From NCBI GenBank assembly GCA_016709385.1, contig JADJMW010000022.1, positions 310,001-374,000 on the forward strand: a stretch of 64,000 bases of DNA. The letters are read 5' to 3'. Shown here one piece after another: positions 24,896 through 33,821 of this stretch. This DNA is from Candidatus Rubrivivax defluviihabitans. GTDB taxonomy: Bacteria; Pseudomonadota; Gammaproteobacteria; Burkholderiales; Burkholderiaceae_C. Positions within the stretch are counted from its first letter, which is position 1; each line of letters opens with the position of its first letter. The notes beneath the pieces are model-generated. The model was not told the DNA's origin and made no database searches. It saw nothing but the letters and a program-made list of their open reading frames with translations. The translations under genes were made by a program, and so were the position numbers.

Positions 24896-26927
24896 ATGGG
24901 TACCTTCGAGAATCCCGAAATCGTCCAGGAAGAACTGGACATCCTGCTCATCGGCGGCGGCATGGCCTGCTGCGGTGCGGCTTATGAAATGATGCGCTGG
25001 GCCGAGGCCGTGAAGGCCGAGACCGGGCAGGAGCTGAAGATCAAGCTCGTCGACAAGGCGGCGATGGACCGTTCCGGCGCCGTGGCCCAGGGCCTGTCGG
25101 CCATCAACACCTACATCGGCTCCGGAGCAGGACCCCGCCGACTACGCCCGCATGGTCTCCAACGACCTGATGGGCATCACGCGCGACGACCTGGCCTACG
25201 ACCTCGGGCGCCATGTCGACGAATCGGTGCACCTGTTCGAGGAATGGGGCCTGCCGATCTGGAAGACCGACGCCGAAGGTGTGCGCCACGACGGCGCCGA
25301 GGCACTCAAGGAAGACCTGCCGGCGCTGAAGGACGGCGGCAAGCCGGTGCGCTCGGGCAAGTGGCAGATCATGATCAACGGCGAGTCCTACAAGTGGATC
25401 GTCGCCGAGGCGGCCAAGAAGGCGCTGGGGCTGGACCGCATCCAGGAGCGCGTCTTCATCGTCAAGCTCGTCAACGACAAGAACGACCCCTCGCGCATCG
25501 CCGGCGCGGTGGGCTTCTCGGTGCGCGAGAACCGCATCTACGTCTACAAGGCCAAGGCCGTGCTGCTGGCCGCCGGCGGCTGCGTCAACCTGTTCCGTCC
25601 GCGCTCGGTGGGCGAAGGCACGGGCCGCGCCTGGTACCCGGTGTGGAACGCCGGCTCCACCTACGCCATGGCCGCCGAGGCCGGCGCCGAGCTGACGATG
25701 ATGGAAAACCGCTTCGTGCCGGCGCGCTTCAAGGACGGCTACGGCCCGGTGGGTGCCTGGTTCCTGCTCTTCAAGGCCAAGGCCGTCAACGCCTACGGCG
25801 AAGACTACATGGTCAAGAACAAGGAGATGCTCAACGACTACCCGCCGTATGGCCAGGCGGCGGTGCCGGCATCGTGCCTGCGCAACCACCTCATGCTCAA
25901 GGAGATGAAGGAAGGCCGCGGCCCGATCTACATGGACACCGTCACCGCGCTGGGCAAGCTGCGCGAGTCGCTGTCGCCCAAGGAAGTCAAGCACCTCGAG
26001 GCCGAGGCCTGGGAAGACTTCCTCGACATGTGCATCGGCCAGTGCGGCATCTGGGTCGGCGAGAACATCGAACCCGAGAAGAAGATGAGCGAGCTGATGC
26101 CCACCGAGCCCTACCTGCTCGGCTCGCATTCGGGCTGCTGCGGCATCTGGGTCTCGGGGCCGACCGATGTCGGCGCGCCGGGCGCCGACGAGGAGGAATA
26201 CGACGGCGTGCCGTCGCACCTGCCGCGCGGCTGGAACTGGGGCTACCGCTCGATGACCACCGTCAAGGGCCTGTTCACCGCCGGCGACGGCGTGGGCGCC
26301 TCGGGGCACAAGTTCTCGTCGGGCTCGCACGCCGAAGGCCGCCTGGCCGCCAAGGCGATGGTGCGCTTCGCGATGGACAACAAGGACTGGAAGCCCGAGC
26401 TCGACACCGACACGGCCCTGCTCGCCGAGGAGATCTACAAGCCGGTGCGCACCTTCCTGACGCACAAGGACTACACCACGGCGATCGACATCAACCCGCA
26501 CTACATCACGCCCAAGATGCTGCAGTTCCGGTTGCAGAAGATCATGGACGAATACGTCGCCGGCGTGGCCACCTACTACAACACCAACGACGTGATGCTG
26601 AAGGTGGCCGAAGAAAAGCTCGAGATGCTCAAGGAGGACGCGGCCAAGATGCGCGCCAAGGACCTGCACGAGCTGCTGCGCGCCTGGGAGAACTACCACC
26701 GCGTGCTGACCGCCGAGGCGCACATGAAGCACATCCAGTTCCGCGAGGAGAGCCGCTACCCCGGCTTCTACTACCGCACCGACAAGAATTTCGTCGACGA
26801 GAAGAACTGGCACTGCTTCGTCAACTCGGTCTACGACAAGAACTCGAAGAAGTGGACCTGCTTCAAGCGCAAGCACGTCGACCTGGTCGACAAGTCCAAG
26901 CTGTTCAAGGCCGCAGCGCCGCATTGA
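24896..26927 (+). CDS. aprA: aprA, APS reductase alpha subunit, with one frameshift as given
   Basis: The FAD subunit of APS reductase, about 675 residues when the two frames are joined. Frame one (24896-25120) has the flavin motif LLIGGGMACCGAAYEM and ends ...SAINTYIG. Frame two (from 25125) continues EQDPADYARMVSNDLMGITR and runs to the stop at 26927 with normal family sequence. The break lies in GGCTCCGGAGCAG at about 25121-25124, where one extra base would explain the shift (GSEQDP expected). All remaining sequence looks under selection, so a recent mutation or a sequence error is more likely than an old pseudogene. Confidence 0.9.
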
Positions 26928-26958
26928 ACGCACCGGCCCTGCGCCGGCGTGTCGTGAC

Positions 26959-26993
26959 GGGCGTCCGGGTCGACCGGACGCCCTTTCTTTTGA
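26959..26993 (+). terminator. intrinsic terminator after aprA
   Basis: A perfect 10-bp stem, GGGCGTCCGG (26959-26968) and CCGGACGCCC (26974-26983), with a 5-base loop, followed by TTTCTTTT. It ends the sat-aprBA transcript before the ykgJ-type gene, which would need its own promoter or read-through. Confidence 0.85.
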
Positions 26994-27005
26994 AGTGAGC
27001 ACACG

Positions 27006-27899
27006 ATGAATCCATCCGAACTGCCCTTCCCCACCAGCCCGGTGACGCCGACCACGCTGGAAGGCACGGCCGCGCTGCAGTTCCAGTGCCGCAAGGGCAT
27101 CGCCTGCTGGAACGCCTGCTGCAGCAACATCGACATCTCGCTGACGCCCTACGACATCGTGCGGCTCAAGCAGCACCTGGAACTGTCGTCGTCGGAATTC
27201 CTCAACCGCTACACCGTGCCCTACGAGATGGAGAAGGACGGCATCGCCGGCGTCAAGCTGCGCCCGGTGGACGGCGGCACCGCGTGCCGCTTCATGACCG
27301 ACGCCGGCTGCGGCGTCTACGCCGACCGCCCCACCGCCTGCCGCTACTACCCGGTGGCGCTGCTGTCGATGCGCAAGCAGGACGAGAGCATCGACCGCCA
27401 GTACTACGCCATCGTGCGCGAGGACCACTGCCTGGGGCACCAGGAGCCGCGCACGCAGACGATCGACGAATACCGCGCCGAGCAGGGGCTGCCCGAATAC
27501 GACGATCTGGCGCATGGCTGGCGGCAACTCATCCTGAAGAAGAAGAGCTCTGGGCCGACGGTGGGCAAGCCCTCGAAGCGCAGCCTGGAGCTGTTCTTCA
27601 TGACCTGCTACGACATCGACCGCTTCCGCTCGTTCGTCGCCAGCGACAGCTTCTCCGGCATCTACGACCTGCCCGCCGACGAACTGCACGCCATGCTGCT
27701 CGACGACGTCACGCTGCTGCAGTTCGGCTTCCGCTTCCTGCGCCAGGTGCTGTTCGGCGAGATGACGATCCCCATGCGCGCCGAAAGCGTGGAGCAGCGG
27801 CGCGCGCGCCTGGCCGAGCAGCGCGCGCGCATCGAACGCGAGGCCGCCGAAAGGCTGGCCCGCGACGACGACGAGGGCGGCGCGTATGTCGACGTCTAG
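27006..27899 (+). CDS. YkgJ-family Cys-cluster protein
   Basis: A 297-residue protein of the YkgJ/UPF0153 family (zinc/iron-chelating cysteine cluster). The cysteines are CRKGIACWNACCSN near the N-terminus and CRFMTDAGCGVYADRPTACR near residue 100, and the C-terminal 90 residues are charged and coiled-coil-like. The biochemical role is not established. It lies 12 bp after the aprA terminator and overlaps mazG by 14 bp. Confidence 0.85.
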   Translation: MNPSELPFPTSPVTPTTLEGTAALQFQCRKGIACWNACCSNIDISLTPYDIVRLKQHLELSSSEFLNRYTVPYEMEKDGIAGVKLRPVDGGTACRFMTDAGCGVYADRPTACRYYPVALLSMRKQDESIDRQYYAIVREDHCLGHQEPRTQTIDEYRAEQGLPEYDDLAHGWRQLILKKKSSGPTVGKPSKRSLELFFMTCYDIDRFRSFVASDSFSGIYDLPADELHAMLLDDVTLLQFGFRFLRQVLFGEMTIPMRAESVEQRRARLAEQRARIEREAAERLARDDDEGGAYVDV

Positions 27900-28275
27900 C
27901 GCCGCTGCGGCCGCGCCGGCGCTGCTCGACGTGGCGCCGCTGCAGGCGGCGCTGGCGCGCTTCGCACGCGAGCGCGACTGGGAGCAGTTCCATGCGCCAA
28001 AGAACCTGGTGATGGCCCTGACCGCCGAGGTGGGCGAACTCAACGAGCTGTTCCAGTGGCTCAGCGAAGACGCCTCGCGTGCGGTGGCCCGCGACGCGGC
28101 CACGGCGCGCCGGGTGCGCGACGAACTGGCCGACGTGCTGATCTACCTGGTGCGGCTGGCGGCGGTGCTGGAGGTGGACCTCGGGGAAGCGGTCGCGACC
28201 AAGCTCGCCGCCAACGCGCTGAAATACCCGGTGGACCGCGCGCGGGGCCGCGCGGTCAAGTACGACGCACTCTGA
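27886..28275 (+). CDS. MazG-like nucleotide pyrophosphohydrolase
   Basis: A 129-residue single-domain MazG/RS21-C6-type enzyme. The metal-binding EXXE and EXXD pairs are visible in TAEVGELNELFQWLSE and RVRDELADVLIYLVRLA. It would hydrolyse (d)NTPs, a housecleaning role. The start overlaps the end of the YkgJ-type gene, so the two are co-translated. Confidence 0.87.
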   Translation: MSTSSAAAAAPALLDVAPLQAALARFARERDWEQFHAPKNLVMALTAEVGELNELFQWLSEDASRAVARDAATARRVRDELADVLIYLVRLAAVLEVDLGEAVATKLAANALKYPVDRARGRAVKYDAL

Positions 28276-28302
28276 TCCCGGGCGGCGCTCGCCTTCCCCC
28301 TG

Positions 28303-28692
28303 CTAGACCTGCCGCCAGGGCAGGCCGTGCAGACGCCAGCCGCCGAGCGTGCCGCGGTGGTGTTCGGCGTCGATTTCGCCCTCGAAACCCTCGAGCACGT
28401 TGCTGATGTTCGAAAAGCCGTGTTTCTCGAGTTCCAGCCCGGCGTCGACCGAACGCTTGCCGCTGCGGCAGATCAGGATGATCGGCCGGTCCTTGCGCCC
28501 GGCCATGCGCAATACCTCTTCGCTGAAGTGCGGGTTGACCTCGAAGTCCGGCGCGGTATTCCATTCGACGTTGATCGCGTCGACCGGATGGCCGACGAAA
28601 TAGAACTCGACCTCGGTGCGGCAGTCGATCAGCAGCGTGTTGGGGTTGGCCTGCAGGATCTCGTGGGCTTGTTTCGGGTGCAGGTGTTCCAT
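28303..28692 (-). CDS. single-domain rhodanese sulfurtransferase
   Basis: A 129-residue cytoplasmic rhodanese starting MEHLHPKQAHEILQANPNTL. The active loop is LICRSGKRSVDAG with the catalytic cysteine. It moves sulfane sulfur between donors and acceptors; in a sulfur-oxidation region it could feed DsrEFH or TusA, but that is inference because it is not in the dsr operon. It converges on mazG and lies just downstream of the histidine kinase gene. Confidence 0.88.
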   Translation of the reverse strand: MEHLHPKQAHEILQANPNTLLIDCRTEVEFYFVGHPVDAINVEWNTAPDFEVNPHFSEEVLRMAGRKDRPIILICRSGKRSVDAGLELEKHGFSNISNVLEGFEGEIDAEHHRGTLGGWRLHGLPWRQV

Positions 28693-28792
28693 CGTCGTCG
28701 GGCTCCGAAACGCCGGATTCTCGCGGCGGACACCGCAATGTCCAAAGAATCGTTGTTCATGTCCATATGCCGAGCGGCCATGAGAGCGGCGC

Positions 28793-30127
28793 TCACGGCG
28801 CCTGCACGCCTTCCTCCAGCGGCAGCCGCACGCAGGCGGCGGTGCCCCCGCCCGGCCGCGGCCGCAGTTCGACCGTCCAGCCGTTGCTGCCGGCGATCTG
28901 GCGCACGATGGCCAGCCCGAGCCCGCTGCCGCCGGTGCGGCTGCTGCGCGAAGCTTCCAGCCGATGGAAAGGGCGGAAGACCGCCTCGCGCTCGCTCTCG
29001 GGGATGCCGGGGCCGCGGTCGAGCACGCAGATCTCCACCTGCCCGGCCGCGACGGCATATTCGATGTCGACCGGCCGGCCCGCACCGTAGCGGGTGGCGT
29101 TGTCCACCAGGTTGCTCAGGATGCGCTTCAGCGCCAGCGGCCGCACGCGCATGCGGCACTCGGGCCCGCGGTGGCCGCGGATCTCGACCCCGGCGTGGCC
29201 GTGCTCGGCCGCCACTTCGTGCAGCAACTCGCACAGGTCGAGGTCGACCGATTCGCGTTCCGAGAAGTCGCGGCCGACGTCCAGGCAGCGCGCGATCAAC
29301 TCGTTCATGGCGTCGACGTCGTGCAGCATGCGCTGCAGCAGGTCCGGGTCGGGCCGCTCCGACATCATGCCCAGCGCCAGGCGCAGGCGCGCCAGCGGCG
29401 AACGCAGGTCGTGCGAGATGCCGGCCAGCAAGGTGGTGCGATTGGCCAGCAGCTCCTCGACCTGGGCGCCCATGCGGTTGAACTCGCGCGCCAGCACGGC
29501 CAGCTCGGCCGGCCCCGTCTCGGGCAGCGGCGCCGGCCGCCGGCCCTGGCCGATCGGCTGGGTGGCGGTGGCCAGGCGTGCCAGCGGCTTGATCAGCCAG
29601 CGCGCCATCACCGCCGCCGTCAACACCGTGACCACGGCGCCGACGACGAGCACCAGCAGCAGCGCCAGCGACGGCTGCACCGCCACCCGGTCGGCGGCAA
29701 AACCCACGCGCACCTTGTCCTGGCCCGCCGGCAGGTCGGCCCAGATCCAGGTCTGGCCGTCGGCCGCCTCGGTCTGCCGCAGCGTGATGCGCTGGCCGCT
29801 GCGCGCGCTCAGCGCCGCCTCCAGCAGGTGCCAGTAGGGCAGCACATGCATGAAGTCCGCCACCTCACCCGCCGGCTCCTGCACGCGAAGCCGATGCACG
29901 CGCAGCAGCCGTTGCTGCAGCGGCGGCCTTTCACTGCGGTCGGCGGCCTGCCAGGCACGGGCCGCATCGACCATCAGTGCGCCGAAGTCGTCGGTGGCCT
30001 GGCGCCCGAGCGGCACCAGGGCAAACTGGGTCACGACCATGATGGCGAAGGCCTGGAAGGCGATCGAGACCATCGCGATCACCAGCACGATGCGGCCGAA
30101 CAGCGTGCGCGGCGCCATGGCGGGCAT
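28793..30127 (-). CDS. EnvZ-type sensor histidine kinase
   Basis: A 444-residue membrane kinase: a transmembrane segment at residues ~10-32, a periplasmic domain of ~120 residues, a second segment near 160-182, a HAMP region, HisKA with TLLAGISHDLRSPLARLRLA (phospho-His), and the ATPase with RILSNLVDNATRYG, DRGPGIP and GGSGLGLAIVRQIA. Start ATG 30127 or 30118. It follows the response regulator gene by 8 bp, so they form one operon. Signal unknown. Confidence 0.9.
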   Translation of the reverse strand: MPAMAPRTLFGRIVLVIAMVSIAFQAFAIMVVTQFALVPLGRQATDDFGALMVDAARAWQAADRSERPPLQQRLLRVHRLRVQEPAGEVADFMHVLPYWHLLEAALSARSGQRITLRQTEAADGQTWIWADLPAGQDKVRVGFAADRVAVQPSLALLLVLVVGAVVTVLTAAVMARWLIKPLARLATATQPIGQGRRPAPLPETGPAELAVLAREFNRMGAQVEELLANRTTLLAGISHDLRSPLARLRLALGMMSERPDPDLLQRMLHDVDAMNELIARCLDVGRDFSERESVDLDLCELLHEVAAEHGHAGVEIRGHRGPECRMRVRPLALKRILSNLVDNATRYGAGRPVDIEYAVAAGQVEICVLDRGPGIPESEREAVFRPFHRLEASRSSRTGGSGLGLAIVRQIAGSNGWTVELRPRPGGGTAACVRLPLEEGVQAP

Positions 30128-30135
30128 GTCGGCGG

Positions 30136-30846
30136 CTATTGCGGCGCCGCGCCGCGCGGCGAGAACAGGTAGCCCTCGCCCCAGACCGTGCGCAGGTAGA
30201 CCGGCCGCGCCGGGTCGGCCTCGATCTTGCGGCGCAACCGGGTCACGCGCACGTCGACCATGCGGTCGAAGGGTGCACGCTCGTAGCCCTTGAGCAGGTC
30301 GACCAGGGTGTCGCGGCTGAGCACGCGGTCGGGGTGGTCGAGCAGCACCTTGAGCAGGGCGAATTCGGCGCCCGAAAGCGCCACCTCCTCGCCGTTGCGC
30401 GTCAGCCGGTGCGACACGAGGTCGACGGCGTAGGGGCCGAAGCGGCGCAGCCGGCCCCGGCTCTCGGCCGGCGGGTGGCGACGCCGCAGCACGGCGGCCA
30501 CGCGCGCCAGCAGCTCGCGGTGGCTGAAGGGCTTGGGCAGGTAGTCGTCGGCGCCGACCTCCAGGCCGACGATGCGGTCGACCTCCTGGCCCCGCGCCGA
30601 CAGCATGATGATCGCCGGCCCGCCCTGCGCGCTCAGCGTGCGCGCCAGCGACAGGCCGTCCTCGCCCGGCAGCATGACGTCGAGCAGCACCAGGTCCACC
30701 GGCTGGCACGCCAGGTGCCGCTTCATCGCCTCGCCGTCCGCGACGCCGGCGACGTCGTAGCCGTTGTCGGCGAGGTAGCGCACGAGCAGGTCGCGCAGGC
30801 CCTCGTCGTCGTCGACGACCAGCAGGTGCGATCGCGCGCTCGTCAT
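30136..30846 (-). CDS. OmpR-type response regulator
   Basis: A 236-residue regulator: receiver domain with LVVDDDEG, phospho-Asp in LVLLDVMLPGEDG and the lysine in DDYLPKPFS, followed by a winged-helix domain (LSGAEFALLKVLLDHPDRVLS...VDVRVTRLRRKIE...RTVWGEGYLFS). It probably works with the downstream kinase. Targets are not visible. Divergent from the DUF3365 haem-protein gene 119 bp away, which is a candidate target. Confidence 0.9.
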   Translation of the reverse strand: MTSARSHLLVVDDDEGLRDLLVRYLADNGYDVAGVADGEAMKRHLACQPVDLVLLDVMLPGEDGLSLARTLSAQGGPAIIMLSARGQEVDRIVGLEVGADDYLPKPFSHRELLARVAAVLRRRHPPAESRGRLRRFGPYAVDLVSHRLTRNGEEVALSGAEFALLKVLLDHPDRVLSRDTLVDLLKGYERAPFDRMVDVRVTRLRRKIEADPARPVYLRTVWGEGYLFSPRGAAPQ

Positions 30847-30965
30847 GGCGTCGTCCGGAGCCCCCGTTGAAACACCTTGAAATGACTGGCGGTCAGGTGA
30901 CACAGCCGCGAAATGCCGCCCTCGTCCAATGTGCCATGTCGCGCGATGCGAGCCCGGGAGCAAAG

Positions 30966-31733
30966 ATGAAGATAGGCCTTGCCATTCTGCTTGCAGCCGC
31001 GCTGCCCGCCCTGGCGGCGGCCGCCGACCCGGTCGGCGTGGCCGCCAAGGGCGGGTTTCCGGAATACCTGTTCATCGAGAAGGTCACGCGTGCCGAGGCC
31101 GAAGCCACGGCGCAGAAGCTGGCCAAGGCCGTGCTGGCCGGGCGCATGATCATCTTCGCGCATGGCGCCAAGATCACCGACGCCAGCCTGGGCGACAAGG
31201 GTTTCGGCGGCGCCTTCTTCGAGGAGCAGTGGCGCCGCAGCACCGACGACCTGACGATCGACGCGACACCGGCGCAGAAGCGCATCCTGGACAAGCTGTT
31301 CTGGGCCGGGCGCCAGGTCATGGACAACAACCAGGACCGCATCAACACCCCGGGCGTGGCCTGGAAGCACTTCCTGCCCGCGAAGTGGGAGCGCGAAATG
31401 GGGCAGGTGCTCACGGCGCGCACCGGCATCATCGTCAAGCAACCCGGCCGCACCTACCGCAGCCCGGTCAACGTGCCCGACGACCTGGAGCGCGCGACGC
31501 TCGAACATTTCATCCAGGCCGGGCACGCCGAGAACCAGCCGCGCACCGTCGCCACCAGCATGGGCAAGCAGGCGGTGGTCCGCTACATGGAACCGATCCG
31601 GCTCATGGTGCCCTGCCTGCCCTGCCACGGCAACCCCAAGGGCGCGCCCGACATGCTGGGCTTTCAGAAGGACGGGCTCGAGGCCGGCGACGTCATCGGC
31701 CTGATGAGCGTGACGCTGGCGGTCAGCGACTGA
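30966..31733 (+). CDS. periplasmic DUF3365 (Tll0287-like) haem protein
   Basis: A 255-residue secreted protein with signal peptide MKIGLAILLAAALPALAAAA. The single haem c site is VPCLPCHGNPKGAPDM near the C-terminus, in the position typical of DUF3365 domains, which have a PAS-like fold and bind haem c. The start at ATG 30966 follows GGGAGCAAAG. A redox-sensor or electron-carrier role is possible; none is proven. Confidence 0.8.
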   Translation: MKIGLAILLAAALPALAAAADPVGVAAKGGFPEYLFIEKVTRAEAEATAQKLAKAVLAGRMIIFAHGAKITDASLGDKGFGGAFFEEQWRRSTDDLTIDATPAQKRILDKLFWAGRQVMDNNQDRINTPGVAWKHFLPAKWEREMGQVLTARTGIIVKQPGRTYRSPVNVPDDLERATLEHFIQAGHAENQPRTVATSMGKQAVVRYMEPIRLMVPCLPCHGNPKGAPDMLGFQKDGLEAGDVIGLMSVTLAVSD

Positions 31734-31754
31734 ATTTTCAACGGAGAACACACG

Positions 31755-32366
31755 GTGATCAAAGCAAAATCCCTGGCCCTGGGCGCAACGGCGACCGTGC
31801 TCGTCGCCTGCCTGACCGCACCGGCGCTGGCCGCCGATCCGCCCTCGAAGGTCGACCAGCAGCGCGGCGCCGAGCTGATGCAGAAGCAGATGTCGCAGAT
31901 GACGCCCGAACTGGTCGAGCGGGCCAAGGCGCTGTCGCCCGAGATCAAGCAGTTCCTGATGCACGTGGCACTGCGCCACGAGCGGCGCAGCGACACGCTG
32001 ACGCTGGTGCAGGTGATGCAGGAGATCCTCAGCGACTACCAGACCATCGGTGCGGCCATCGCCACCGACAACGGCGCGATGGCCGCCGATGCGGCGCGCC
32101 GGCTGGCGCTGCACCGGCTGCCGCGCGGCGGCATGCTGCCCTACCTGCCGTTCGAGAAGGTGACGGACGCAGGCCTGTCGGTGCTGCCGGCGATGGAGGT
32201 CGCCGTGGAAGGCAACGCCACCAAGCTGGCCGAGGCCGCCGAGCAGGGCGACATGGTCGGCGCCGCCAACTACTACGGCGCGGTGACGAGCGGCTGCGTG
32301 GCCTGCCACAACCATTTCCGCGGCCAGCCGGGCGCCACGGCCTACACGCCGCGCCTGCGCAAATAG
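31755..32366 (+). CDS. cytochrome c'-like periplasmic haem protein
   Basis: A 203-residue secreted protein (GTG start, signal ending TAPALAADP). The mature part is mostly helical, with one haem c site SGCVACHNHFRG near the C-terminus, as in four-helix cytochromes c'. It lies 21 bp after the DUF3365 gene and 20 bp before a FadL-type porin. It may bind a gas or carry electrons; the family assignment is by pattern only. Confidence 0.65.
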   Translation: MIKAKSLALGATATVLVACLTAPALAADPPSKVDQQRGAELMQKQMSQMTPELVERAKALSPEIKQFLMHVALRHERRSDTLTLVQVMQEILSDYQTIGAAIATDNGAMAADAARRLALHRLPRGGMLPYLPFEKVTDAGLSVLPAMEVAVEGNATKLAEAAEQGDMVGAANYYGAVTSGCVACHNHFRGQPGATAYTPRLRK

Positions 32367-32386
32367 TCGAGATGCGGAGCCCATCG

Positions 32387-33559
32387 ATGACCTCACACCC
32401 GAAAGCCGGCGTCCTGACGGCGCTGCCGCTGGCGGCCCTGGCCGCCTTCGCTCCCCACGCGGCCGCCACCAACGGCGACCAGATGCTGGGCCTGTCGGCC
32501 ATCCAGAACGGCATGGCCGGCGCGGTGGTGGCCGCGCCGCAGGACGCGACCACCGTGCTCGTCAACCCGGCCGGCATGGCCGAGCTGAGCATCAAGGAGG
32601 TGCGCTTCGACCTCGGCGTGGGCTTCCTGAATCCGCCGCGCAGCGTCAACGGCGTGGAGAGCGACTCCAACCTGTACATGATGCCGGCCGGCGCCGCGAA
32701 TTTCCGCGTCAACGATCGCCTCACGCTCGGCATGGGTCTGGGTGGCCTGTCGGGCATGGGGGTCGACTTCGCCGACGTGGCCGCCGCGCCGGGCAACCAG
32801 TCGGTGGTCACCACCAAGCAGTTCTTCAAGGTGGCGCCGGGCTTCGCCTACCGCATTGACGACCGGCTGTCGCTGGGCGCCACGATCAACCTCAACTACC
32901 AGAGCCTGGCGCTGTCGACCCCGGCCTACACCTTGCCGCAGACGCAGGGTTTCGGCTGGGGCGTGACGGCCGGCCTGGTGTGGAAAGCCACCGACACGGT
33001 GCAGTTCGGCGCCGCCTGGTCGAGCAAGCAGCGCATGGACGAGCTCGAGTGGAATACCGCGGCCGGCAAGTTCTCGATGCGCATGGATGCGCCGCAGACG
33101 CTGGCCGTGGGCATGGCCTGGCGACCGGCCGCCGGCCTGCTGGTCGAAGCCGACGTCAAGCAGATCTGGTTCAGCCAGGTGCTGGACCGCGTGGCCGTCG
33201 AACGGCCGCCCGGCTATACCGGCCCGATCCCGGCCGAGATGCCGTTCGGCTGGAGCAACCAGACCGTGTTCGCGATCGCGGCGCAGAAGGACATCGGCGA
33301 AAGCATGCAGTTGCGCGCCGGCTTCAACTACGGCCAGTCGCCGATCGGGCCCGAGGACGTGAACGCCAATATCGGCTCGCTCGCCGTCGTCGAGTCGCAT
33401 CTGGCGCTGGGCCTGACGCGCAAGTTCAGCGACAAGGTCTTCGGGTCGTTCTCCTGGGTGCACGCGTTCAAGAACGACGTGACCTCGAACGTGCCGCCGC
33501 CGAACACCATCGAGCTCGAGCAGAACATCATCAGCTTCCAGGTGAGCTACCACTTCTGA
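32387..33559 (+). CDS. FadL/OmpP1-type outer-membrane channel (first copy)
   Basis: A 390-residue beta-barrel protein of the FadL/TodX family. It has a signal peptide, the mature N-terminal plug begins TNGDQMLGLSAIQNGMAG, and the family phrase DATTVLVNPAGMAEL follows. The C-terminus ends in a membrane-protein Phe (VSYHF). FadL channels take up hydrophobic compounds. ATG 32372 is an alternative start. A second FadL-type gene lies at 47031. Confidence 0.82.
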   Translation: MTSHPKAGVLTALPLAALAAFAPHAAATNGDQMLGLSAIQNGMAGAVVAAPQDATTVLVNPAGMAELSIKEVRFDLGVGFLNPPRSVNGVESDSNLYMMPAGAANFRVNDRLTLGMGLGGLSGMGVDFADVAAAPGNQSVVTTKQFFKVAPGFAYRIDDRLSLGATINLNYQSLALSTPAYTLPQTQGFGWGVTAGLVWKATDTVQFGAAWSSKQRMDELEWNTAAGKFSMRMDAPQTLAVGMAWRPAAGLLVEADVKQIWFSQVLDRVAVERPPGYTGPIPAEMPFGWSNQTVFAIAAQKDIGESMQLRAGFNYGQSPIGPEDVNANIGSLAVVESHLALGLTRKFSDKVFGSFSWVHAFKNDVTSNVPPPNTIELEQNIISFQVSYHF

Positions 33560-33569
33560 GGGCCCCGCC

Positions 33570-33773
33570 ATGACCGTCGACCGCATCGTCCACCTCGTCG
33601 CCGGCCTGATGGTGCTGGCCGGCATCGCCTTGTCGTACGCCGTCCACCCCTACTGGCTGGGGCTGTCGGTCTTCGTCGGCCTGAACCTGGCGCAGAGCGG
33701 ACTCACCAATTTCTGCCCGCTGGCCTTCATGCTGAAGAAGGCCGGCGTGCGCGAAGGCGACTGCTGCTCCTGA
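33570..33773 (+). CDS. DUF2892 small membrane protein
   Basis: A 67-residue protein with two hydrophobic helices (HLVAGLMVLAGIALSYAV and WLGLSVFVGLNLAQSG), then TNFCPLAFMLKKAGV and a terminal CCS. It matches the DUF2892/YgaP-like membrane segment that is often fused to or near rhodaneses. It starts 10 bp after the porin, so it is probably the last gene of that operon. Confidence 0.8.
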   Translation: MTVDRIVHLVAGLMVLAGIALSYAVHPYWLGLSVFVGLNLAQSGLTNFCPLAFMLKKAGVREGDCCS

Positions 33774-33819
33774 GCGCCCCGGGGCGGGGCGCGCGGTGGC
33801 CCCGCCGGCGCAGGGCGCC
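33774..33819. terminator. tandem GC-rich hairpins between convergent genes
   Basis: GCGCCCC/GGGGCGC (33774-33780 and 33786-33792) and GGCGC-AGG-GCGCC (33807-33819) fill the gap between the DUF2892 gene and the convergent hdrB. They are likely to end transcripts from both sides, though without T-runs. Confidence 0.5.
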
Positions 33820-33821
33820 CC

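Noticed and set aside
25104..28103. A 999-residue open frame on the minus strand
   Set aside because: It is the antisense shadow of aprA, the YkgJ-type gene and mazG; the long length comes from high GC and codon bias, and the protein is His/Ala/Val-rich without domains.
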